From an uncultured Bacilli bacterium (GTDB lineage Bacteria; Bacillota_I; Bacilli_A; RF39; UBA660), in the NCBI GenBank assembly GCA_934141575.1, contig CAKPCJ010000018.1, positions 1 through 21,445 of the forward strand: DNA of 21,445 nucleotides, in the 5' to 3' direction. The translations under genes and the position numbers were made by a program. The notes under the pieces were generated by a model. The model did no database searches. It worked only from the letters and a program-made list of their open reading frames with translations, and was not told where the DNA came from. Positions within the stretch are counted from its first letter, which is position 1; each line of letters begins with the position of its first letter. Below, piece after piece: positions 16,787-21,445 of this stretch.

Positions 16787-16814
16787 TTTAATTTATGCTA
16801 AAGCATAAATTAAA
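16787..16814 (+). promoter_or_regulatory. Perfect 12-bp hairpin just before cotE ribosome site
   Basis: TTTAATTTATGC (16787-16798) and GCATAAATTAAA (16803-16814) are perfectly complementary with a TAAA loop. AGGGAGGG starts 3 nt later. No T-run follows, so it is not a terminator. A possible -10 (TATAAT, 16778-16783) lies just upstream. It may be an operator or a 5' stabilising hairpin. Confidence 0.65.
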
Positions 16815-16831
16815 TTAGGGAGGGATAAAAG

Positions 16832-17365
16832 TTGGCTAAATATAGAGAGATAGTTTCAAAAACTGTTCTTGGAAAAGGGAAAAAAAGATTTATAAATAAA
16901 TACTCTTTAACACCAGCAGAAACGCCTACAACGATTTTAGGATGTTGGGTTATAAATCATAAGTTCACTGGTGTAGAAGAAAATAAAAAAATTAAAATCA
17001 CTGGTTCTTTTGATGTAAATTTATGGTACAGTTATGATAATGATACCAAAACTACAGTAGTTACAAAACAAGTAGAATATGAAGAAATAGTATCAGTAAA
17101 AACAAAAGAAGATTTGCCACTATCAAGTAATAATGAAGTAATAGTTAGAACCCTTATTGAACCATCTTGCTCAGATGTAGCAATAAATAATAATGGTGAT
17201 ATTGATTTTACAATTGAAAAAGAATTGGGAATTGAAATAGTTGGAGATGCAAAAATAAAAATTTTAACTGAAGAAGATGAAGAACCTTGGGATATAATAG
17301 AAGAAGACCTAACGGATCAAGTATCAAAAGATATAGATGATAATATAAAAGAAAATTTTATTTAA
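16832..17365 (+). CDS. cotE: Outer spore coat morphogenetic protein CotE
   Basis: CotE organises the outer coat of the forming spore in the mother cell. The 177 residues match B. subtilis CotE (about 181) in length and layout: YREIVSKTVLGKGKKR at the start, ILGCWVINHKF, an FDVNLWYSYDNDTKT core with a following VEYEEIVSV, and a strongly acidic C-terminal tail. The start is TTG 16832 with AGGGAGGG (16817-16824) 7 nt upstream; no closer ATG fits the conserved MAKYREI beginning. Its place behind miaB-ricA matches Bacillus, except for the two sigma genes between. mutS, which follows cotE in Bacillus, is not next; rpsP is. Confidence 0.93.
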   Translation: MAKYREIVSKTVLGKGKKRFINKYSLTPAETPTTILGCWVINHKFTGVEENKKIKITGSFDVNLWYSYDNDTKTTVVTKQVEYEEIVSVKTKEDLPLSSNNEVIVRTLIEPSCSDVAINNNGDIDFTIEKELGIEIVGDAKIKILTEEDEEPWDIIEEDLTDQVSKDIDDNIKENFI

Positions 17366-17369
17366 TTAA

Positions 17370-17404
17370 GTGTCAACGATTTTAGTTGACACCTGTTTTT
17401 TTTT
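17370..17404 (+). terminator. cotE terminator
   Basis: GTGTCAAC (17370-17377) and GTTGACAC (17385-17392) form a perfect 8-bp stem with a 7-nt loop, followed by CTG and a run of 9 Ts. Confidence 0.85.
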
Positions 17405-17414
17405 ATGATATTCT
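17386..17414 (+). promoter_or_regulatory. rpsP promoter embedded in cotE terminator
   Basis: A consensus TTGACA (17386-17391) lies in the right arm of the cotE terminator. The -10 TATTCT (17409-17414) is 17 bp away and has an upstream TG (17406-17407). The spacer contains the terminator T-run. Confidence 0.7.
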
Positions 17415-17436
17415 ATTAAAGGAATGGAGGAATAAT

Positions 17437-17709
17437 ATGGCAGTTAAATTAAGACTAAAAAGAATGGGTGCTAAGAAGAAACCTTATTATCGTATTGTAG
17501 TTTCTGATTCAAGAACTAAAAGAGATGGAATATGTATTGAAGAAATAGGTACTTATGATCCATTAAATGAGGCAAAAAAAGTAACTATTAAAGAAGAACG
17601 TGTTTTATATTGGTTAGGAACTGGTGCTCAACCTACAGATACAGTTAGAAGTCTATTAAGTCAAACTGGGTCTATGAAAAAATTCCATGAACAAAAAATA
17701 TCTAAATAA
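17437..17709 (+). CDS. rpsP: 30S ribosomal protein S16
   Basis: A 90-residue basic protein of the small ribosomal subunit, with the typical start MAVKLRLKRMGAKKKPYYRI, then VVSDSR, IGTYDPL and a C-terminal half with VLYWLGTGAQPTDTVRSLL. The ATG at 17437 has GGAGG 6 nt upstream; an upstream in-frame ATG at 17386 adds residues foreign to S16 and lies in the cotE terminator, so it is rejected. The stop TAA shares a base with the ATG of the next gene (TAATG), giving tight coupling. Confidence 0.98.
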   Translation: MAVKLRLKRMGAKKKPYYRIVVSDSRTKRDGICIEEIGTYDPLNEAKKVTIKEERVLYWLGTGAQPTDTVRSLLSQTGSMKKFHEQKISK

Positions 17710-17957
17710 TGAACGTTAAAGAATTAACTGAATATATTGTAAAATCTTTAGTTAAGAATAAAGATAATGTTGAAATAGATATCGACCAAATGGCGGATAA
17801 GCTTACAACAGTAAATATATATGTTTCAGAAAGTGATTTAGGAATTGTAATAGGAAGAGCAGGAAAAGTTGCAAATGCGATTAGAACAATAATCCAGGCA
17901 GCTGGATATGCAAACAATAAAAAAAATATTAAGATAAATATCGACAAAAAAGACTAA
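17709..17957 (+). CDS. khpA: KH-domain RNA-binding protein KhpA (YlqC)
   Basis: An 82-residue single KH-domain protein. The IVIGRAGKVANAIRT segment contains the GxxG loop (GRAG, 49-52) that contacts RNA. In Firmicutes KhpA pairs with KhpB and affects cell length and small-RNA levels. It overlaps rpsP by one base and ends in its own terminator. In B. subtilis rimM, trmD and rplS follow; here they do not, so the unit is reduced to two genes. Confidence 0.93.
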   Translation: MNVKELTEYIVKSLVKNKDNVEIDIDQMADKLTTVNIYVSESDLGIVIGRAGKVANAIRTIIQAAGYANNKKNIKINIDKKD

Positions 17958-17971
17958 CATAGTCTTTTTTT
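17946..17971 (+). terminator. rpsP-khpA terminator
   Basis: AAAAAAGACT (17946-17955) and AGTCTTTTTT (17961-17970) form a perfect stem. The khpA stop codon lies at the top of the hairpin. Confidence 0.85.
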
Positions 17972-17973
17972 GT

Positions 17974-18002
17974 TTGACATAAATTAATAATAAGTATAAA
18001 AT
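17974..18002 (+). promoter_or_regulatory. Sigma-A promoter of the 184-aa gene
   Basis: TTGACA (17974-17979) and TAAAAT (17997-18002) are 17 bp apart, immediately after the khpA terminator. Confidence 0.7.
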
Positions 18003-18023
18003 AACTTATCAAGAGGTGTGATA

Positions 18024-18578
18024 ATGATAAATAATATAAAAATATACGATTTTAATAGAAAATTAAAAAAAACTAACACAAAATCTAGAAGTGATACAAA
18101 AGTATTCACATTAATTAAACAATCAATAAATGGGGAAATAATTGGGTATGATCTTGATGAATATCTTGCAGAAACACTAATAGATAGCAAAATGCTTTCA
18201 AAAGAAGAAGAAGAAATAGGAAAGAAATTAAAAAGAATAAGGGCAGACAAAAATTATGAGTTACTAATGGAAAACTTTAAAAGTTTTCAAAGAATGAGTA
18301 AAAAATATAATGATATTCTTCCAGTAGTAGAATTAAAAGGTTCAGAAAGCCCTTTAAAAAAGGATTTAGACATACTAGAAATGAAATTATTATATTTGAT
18401 AATTGAATTAAGAGCTAGTTTAGGAATGGATTTATCTGATATATCAAATAGAAATGTAGAAAAATACATCGATGCAATAGTTTTTGATATTATGAACGAA
18501 AAATACGAACCAGCATCTATTTTAAAACATATTGATGATGAAAATGTTGAACTAAGTTTAACAAAGGTAAAAAAATAA
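18024..18578 (+). CDS. Hypothetical protein, 184 aa
   Basis: I do not recognise this protein. It is cytoplasmic by prediction: no signal peptide and no membrane segment, rich in Lys, Glu, Ile and Asp. The N-terminal part (YDFNRKLKKTNTKSRSDTKVF) is basic. A charged middle helix (about 60-105) is followed by a hydrophobic helix near 120-135 (MKLLYLIIELRASLG) and a short acidic end. The ATG at 18024 is chosen over GTG 18018, which overlaps the ribosome site AAGAGGTG (18011-18018). It is monocistronic, between khpA and a terminator. No function can be given. Confidence 0.75.
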   Translation: MINNIKIYDFNRKLKKTNTKSRSDTKVFTLIKQSINGEIIGYDLDEYLAETLIDSKMLSKEEEEIGKKLKRIRADKNYELLMENFKSFQRMSKKYNDILPVVELKGSESPLKKDLDILEMKLLYLIIELRASLGMDLSDISNRNVEKYIDAIVFDIMNEKYEPASILKHIDDENVELSLTKVKK

Positions 18579-18582
18579 TTTG

Positions 18583-18613
18583 AAAGTGCCAGGTTGATAA
18601 CTTGGTACTTTTT
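18583..18613 (+). terminator. Terminator of the 184-aa gene
   Basis: AAAGTGCCAGGTT (18583-18595) pairs with AACTTGGTACTTT across a short GAT loop with two G-T wobbles, followed by Ts to 18613. Confidence 0.75.
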
Positions 18614-18642
18614 ATATACAAAATTAGTAATTTATACAATAT

Positions 18643-18665
18643 AAAAACAGCTTTAGTTCAAGCTG
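18643..18665 (-). terminator. Terminator of the transglutaminase-like gene
   Basis: On the minus strand CAGCTT and AAGCTG (18648-18665) form a 6-bp stem with a 6-nt loop, followed by five Ts (18647-18643), just past the stop at 18670. Confidence 0.65.
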
Positions 18666-18669
18666 AATT

Positions 18670-19569
18670 TTAATTGTTTTTTTGACTTAATTCCAAATAA
18701 AAATCTTTGTTGTAATTGTGTTCACCATCATTTTTTTCACTTAATTCTTCATCAGTAATAAGAAAATAATTATGAGAAAGTATATCCAATATTTCATTAA
18801 CCGGATCATCCCAAGTAAGATCCAAATGATACCAATTTCCATCTAAATACACAACATTCCATATATGTTCCTCAGTACTAATTTTAAAATTTGGAATATT
18901 GAACCTATATAAGAATATACTCATCGCATCAGTATAGCCACCACAAATTGCATTTCCATCAATTAAGGCTCCATACGCTAAATGTGAATTTTCACCTTTA
19001 GTTTTATCATACTTAGTATGATTTATTATATAATCATGAATTACTCTTATTTTTTCTCTATCACTCATCGTATCATTTATATTTTCTGAAATTATTTCTT
19101 CAACTTTTTTGTTTAATATGCTAATCATTTCATCACTATAATTTTTTTGAATCATAATGGTATTTTTAGAACCGTATACATTGGTAGCAATGTACTGGTA
19201 ACTGTTGTACGGATGAACATAATTATTTAACGTTCCCAAAAAAAGAGAATCATTTGATATTGATGAAATATCATTAAAGCAATTAACATAATCATCTGGA
19301 CAATAAAATGAATATTCACTCATCCCAGAATTTAACACTGTATAGTACAAATCCTTTAATTGTTCAATATTATTTGGTAAAATTTTATCTGTTTCACTAA
19401 TATATAAATAGTTGAAATTAGATTTGTAATCATTGTAAACAATAGACTGTTGCTCAATTATTTCATCTTTATAAATATATTTATTAATATAATCGACTAT
19501 ATCACTTTGAAAATAAAGAGTCAGAATAACTATATTTAATAAAAATGCAACAATAAACCCCTTTTTCAT
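18670..19569 (-). CDS. Membrane-anchored transglutaminase-like protein
   Basis: The 299-residue protein has one N-terminal membrane helix or uncleaved signal (about 3-21, after MKKG) and an extracellular transglutaminase-like domain near the C-terminus. The Cys-His-Asp triad is visible: C209 in GNAICGGYTDA, H235 in EEHIWNVV and D250 in HLDLTWDDP. Just before it is the REKIRVIHDYIINHTKYD pattern usual for this superfamily in Firmicutes. Such domains act as cysteine proteases or crosslinkers; the target is unknown. The ATG at 19569 is chosen because AGGTGAT lies 6 nt upstream; GTG 19578 and ATG 19575 overlap that site. It lies downstream of rpsT, but each has its own terminator and promoter signal. 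Confidence 0.85.
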   Translation of the reverse strand: MKKGFIVAFLLNIVILTLYFQSDIVDYINKYIYKDEIIEQQSIVYNDYKSNFNYLYISETDKILPNNIEQLKDLYYTVLNSGMSEYSFYCPDDYVNCFNDISSISNDSLFLGTLNNYVHPYNSYQYIATNVYGSKNTIMIQKNYSDEMISILNKKVEEIISENINDTMSDREKIRVIHDYIINHTKYDKTKGENSHLAYGALIDGNAICGGYTDAMSIFLYRFNIPNFKISTEEHIWNVVYLDGNWYHLDLTWDDPVNEILDILSHNYFLITDEELSEKNDGEHNYNKDFYLELSQKNN

Positions 19570-19588
19570 ATGCATCACCTATACTAAT

Positions 19589-19597
19589 ATTATCACA
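19589..19597 (-). promoter_or_regulatory. Possible extended -10 of transglutaminase-like gene
   Basis: On the minus strand TGTGATAAT is an extended -10 placed 9 nt before the ribosome site. No good -35 is seen. Confidence 0.4.
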
Positions 19598-19650
19598 TTA
19601 AATATCAAAAATTATAACTTAAATAAAAAAAATACACTTGATTTACAAAA

Positions 19651-19674
19651 TAAAAGAACCATTAATTGGTTCTT
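19651..19674 (-). terminator. rpsT terminator
   Basis: On the minus strand AAGAACCA and TGGTTCTT (19654-19674) form an 8-bp stem followed by TTTTATTTT, 3 nt past the rpsT stop. The wording is close to the terminator at 607-640. Confidence 0.75.
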
Positions 19675-19677
19675 CTA

Positions 19678-19929
19678 CTATAAACTATTAACTTTAAGAG
19701 TTAATCTAGATTTTTGTCTTGAAGCATAATTTTTATGAACAAGTCCTTTACTAGCTGCTTTATCTATTTTCTTAGTAGCATCGTTAAGTAATTTGATAGC
19801 TTCTTCTTTATTAGTTTCTTTTTCAACTTTTTTAATTGAGCTTCTCATAGCAGCTTTTTCACTTCCGTTTGCTATTCTAGCTTTAGAAGTAGTTTTAACT
19901 CTTTTTTTAGCACTTTTAATATTTGGCAT
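19678..19929 (-). CDS. rpsT: 30S ribosomal protein S20
   Basis: An 83-residue, Lys- and Ala-rich helical protein of the small subunit with the typical start MPNIKSAKKRVKTTSKA, the middle segment KLLNDATKKIDKAASKG and the ending HKNYASRQKSRLT. The ATG at 19929 has GAGGAGGA 4 nt upstream. The frame stays open upstream to 20082 but those residues are not S20-like. The stop is TAG. It is divergent from gpr, the same arrangement as in B. subtilis. Confidence 0.97.
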   Translation of the reverse strand: MPNIKSAKKRVKTTSKARIANGSEKAAMRSSIKKVEKETNKEEAIKLLNDATKKIDKAASKGLVHKNYASRQKSRLTLKVNSL

Positions 19930-19954
19930 ACTATCCTCCTCACATATACACCTA

Positions 19955-19983
19955 ATTTTAACAAATATTATCATTATTTGCAA
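19955..19983 (-). promoter_or_regulatory. Sigma-A promoter of rpsT
   Basis: On the minus strand TTGCAA (19978-19983) and TAAAAT (19955-19960) are 17 bp apart, with TG one base before the -10. Confidence 0.65.
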
Positions 19984-19991
19984 TAAAAATT

Positions 19992-20019
19992 GAATATTTT
20001 GTTCAAAATATATTATAGA
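19992..20019 (+). promoter_or_regulatory. gpr promoter region with operator-like palindrome
   Basis: ATATTTTG and CAAAATAT (19994-20011) form a perfect 8-bp inverted repeat with a 2-bp centre. It lies between a possible -35 (GAATA, 19992-19996, as in forespore SigF/SigG promoters) and a possible -10 (TATAGA, 20014-20019). The promoter class is uncertain; B. subtilis gpr uses SigF and SigG. Confidence 0.4.
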
Positions 20020-20032
20020 TAAGGAGAATATT

Positions 20033-21073
20033 ATGAAACATGAAATAGATTTATCAAAATATAATGTAAGAACTGATATCATATTAGATGAAACACAAGA
20101 CTATGAAAATAAAATTAATTTACAGACAGAAACAATAGATAATATCAAAATAACAAGTGTAAACTTAACAGATGAAACATCTAAATTATTAAATAAGAAA
20201 AATGGTAATTATGTAACAATAGAATTTGAAGATGCAACTGATAGTAATAACGCTAGTAAAATTTCTGAAATATTTAGTAAAGAACTAAGAAAATTAATGG
20301 ATTCACTAAAAATAAAAAAAAATGATAATTGTTTAATAATAGGACTTGGAAATTCTAAATCAACACCAGACTCATTAGGACCAAGTGTAATCGATGATAT
20401 AATAGTGACTAAGCATTTATATGATATGAAGTTATCAGTTGAAGACTGTTTTAGAAATGTTGCCGCAATAGCACCAGGAGTAATGGGAGTAACAGGAATA
20501 GAAACTAGTGACATAATACTTAATTTAATAAATATTGTAAATCCAAAATTTTTAATAGTTGTAGACTCACTAGCGTCACTTTCAATTGATAGGGTAAATA
20601 AAACAATACAAATGACGGATACAGGTATACATCCAGGAAGTGGCATAGGAAATTGTAGAAAAGAAATAAGTAAAGAAATTGTTGGTATCCCTGTAATAGC
20701 TATAGGTATTCCAACAGTAGTAGATGCAGTGACGATAGTAGCAGATACAATTGATTTCATGGAAAAACATTTCTCGTATAAAAAGACTAGAATCGATAAA
20801 AAAGGAGATAAATTAATACCTAAAAGTATGGATAATTATTTAAGAAAAGAAAGCAAAAAGTTAAGCAATGATGAAAAGCAAAAAATATTTGGCATGTTAG
20901 GAAGTTTATCTGATGATGAAATGCGTGAATTGGTATATGAAGTTTTAAGTCCAATTGGTTATAATTTAATGGTAACACCAAAAGAAATAGATTTTCAGAT
21001 TAAAAAGCTGTCTGAAATATTATCGCAAGGAATAAATAACGCAATACACGAAATAAACATAGTTATAAAATAA
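20033..21073 (+). CDS. gpr: Spore germination protease GPR
   Basis: GPR is made as an inactive precursor in the forespore. After self-cleavage it degrades the small acid-soluble spore proteins during germination. The 346 residues start with DLSKYNVRTDIILDE, the pro-peptide region where the cleavage site lies. Core motifs are GLGNSKSTPDSLGP (104-117, catalytic Asp113 by analogy with Asp127 of B. megaterium), APGVMGVTGIET and VVDSLAS (176-182, Asp178, by analogy with Asp193). TGIHPGSGIGN and GIPTVVDAVT complete the pattern. The ATG has AAGGAG (20021-20026) 6 nt upstream. No clear terminator follows. spoIIP, the usual next gene in Bacillus, is not present. Confidence 0.96.
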   Translation: MKHEIDLSKYNVRTDIILDETQDYENKINLQTETIDNIKITSVNLTDETSKLLNKKNGNYVTIEFEDATDSNNASKISEIFSKELRKLMDSLKIKKNDNCLIIGLGNSKSTPDSLGPSVIDDIIVTKHLYDMKLSVEDCFRNVAAIAPGVMGVTGIETSDIILNLINIVNPKFLIVVDSLASLSIDRVNKTIQMTDTGIHPGSGIGNCRKEISKEIVGIPVIAIGIPTVVDAVTIVADTIDFMEKHFSYKKTRIDKKGDKLIPKSMDNYLRKESKKLSNDEKQKIFGMLGSLSDDEMRELVYEVLSPIGYNLMVTPKEIDFQIKKLSEILSQGINNAIHEINIVIK

Positions 21074-21334
21074 TTTTACCTTTATCTCAACAATTTAATT
21101 TATAAGGTTATATTATTTATAAAACTATATAAATAGAATTATACTTATGTTAGTAATATAAATATTTAATGGTATTTTTAATGCAAAATTATTTTGAAAT
21201 TTTTTTTATGCAATAAATTGGAAAATGTATGGGAATAATAAGTGTAAAGTAAATATTATAATTGTTGAAATATAATATTATAAACCACCTAAAAAATATA
21301 AAATATCCTATAATTATTAATATAGGAGGAAAAT
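21074..21334 (+). other. Noncoding AT-rich gap after gpr
   Basis: This 261-nt stretch holds no convincing gene. A weak hairpin (CAAAA/TTTTG, 21184-21196, followed by AAA and 8 Ts) could end the gpr transcript. A 15-codon reading frame at 21169 has no ribosome site. The rest is simple A/T sequence. Confidence 0.6.
21307..21330 (+). promoter_or_regulatory. Inverted repeat touching the prepilin ribosome site
   Basis: CCTATA (21307-21312) and TATAGG (21321-21326) are complementary. The right arm overlaps the ribosome site AGGAGGA (21324-21330). TATAAT (21309-21314) could also be the -10, in which case the repeat is only partly transcribed. Confidence 0.4.
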
Positions 21335-21445
21335 ATGAAAAAGAATAAAGGATTTACATTAATAGAATTATTAACTGTAATAGCAATATTAGCAGTAATA
21401 TTGTTAATCGCAGCTCCAACAATATTAGGAGTATTAGATAAAGCA
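21335..21445 (+). CDS. Type IV prepilin-like protein, N-terminus (3' end outside window)
   Basis: The 37 visible residues form a classic class III signal: MKKNKG, then cleavage before FTLIE, with Gly at -1 and Glu at +5, followed by a hydrophobic helix (LLTVIAILAVILLIAAP). A prepilin peptidase would cut after G6 and methylate F7. It may be a major or minor pilin, a ComGC-like pseudopilin, or one of the pseudopilin-anchored surface proteins suggested by the gene at 2-601. The ribosome site AGGAGGA is 4 nt before the ATG. Confidence 0.9.
   Translation, partial: MKKNKGFTLIELLTVIAILAVILLIAAPTILGVLDKA

Noticed and set aside
16787..16814. Terminator call for the hairpin before cotE
   Set aside because: No T-run follows on either strand, and a proper terminator already lies at 16747-16772.
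17386..17436. Longer rpsP beginning at 17386
   Set aside because: The extra 17 residues are not S16-like and lie over the cotE terminator and rpsP promoter; GGAGG supports 17437.
18018..18023. GTG start for the 184-aa gene
   Set aside because: It is the last codon-sized part of AAGAGGTG, the ribosome site of the ATG at 18024.
19930..20082. N-terminal extension of rpsT to 20082
   Set aside because: It covers the rpsT promoter and ribosome site, overlaps the start of gpr, and S20 always begins near MPNIKSA.
20209..20760. 183-aa reading frame on the minus strand
   Set aside because: It is the antisense of gpr, with no ribosome site and with low-complexity hydrophobic residues typical of a shadow frame.
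21169..21216. 15-codon open frame after gpr
   Set aside because: No ribosome site, low complexity, and it covers a weak terminator-like hairpin.
1..21445. tRNA genes, CRISPR arrays, insertion sequences or phage genes
   Set aside because: No cloverleaf-like GC-rich segment, spaced direct repeats, transposase motifs or phage proteins could be found by reading the gaps.

Overview
The window reads as one stretch of an AT-rich, densely packed chromosome of an endospore-forming Bacillota. The evidence is a spore coat gene (cotE), a germination protease gene (gpr), a SigE/SigK-type sigma factor, strong GGAGG-type ribosome sites, consensus sigma-A promoters with 17-bp spacers, and mostly TAA stops. 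The sequence style resembles uncultured gut Bacilli (RF39/Erysipelotrichia-like), but that placement is inference. The standard bacterial code fits: TGG is used for Trp, and no gene needs TGA read through. I see no phage, insertion sequence, CRISPR array, tRNA or rRNA.

Layout. 1-640: 3' end of a pseudopilin-like surface protein with a GVRP-type C-terminal domain. 653-2122 (minus): an acidic 489-aa protein of unknown function, divergent from serS (2231-3508). 3597-5231: a double-length ThyX-type protein, convergent on a kinase-fold protein (5305-6054, minus). 6205-10975: a two-gene unit of a YfhO-family membrane protein and a MacB-like ABC ATPase/permease fusion. 11050-11903: two small unknown genes. 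11949-17365: miaB, a ricA/ymcA-like gene, two sigma factor genes and cotE. 17437-17957: rpsP-khpA. 18024-18578: an unknown gene. 18670-19929 (minus): a membrane-anchored transglutaminase-like protein and rpsT. 20033-21073: gpr. 21335-end: the start of a type IV prepilin.

How the genes fit together. The miaB-ricA-cotE order matches Bacillus subtilis ymcB-ymcA-cotE, but here two sigma factor genes sit between ricA and cotE. One is SigE/SigK-like and the other RpoD-like with an altered melting region. Each carries a C-terminal extension of more than 130 residues, and the extensions share a short module (YSKE..I.SV...L...K...Y) that resembles a region 4.1 without its DNA-binding helix-turn-helix. 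The SigE/SigK-like mRNA can fold a perfect 12-bp hairpin with the ribosome site in the loop and the start codon in the stem. A related perfect 12-bp hairpin lies just before the cotE ribosome site. I regard this sigma/cotE cluster as the most likely place for undescribed biology. rpsT and gpr are divergent as in Bacillus, but the gene after gpr is a prepilin rather than spoIIP.

Regulation appears simple elsewhere. Most genes have their own sigma-A promoter with a very short leader, and a hairpin terminator that often overlaps the stop codon of the preceding gene. No riboswitch or T-box was found.
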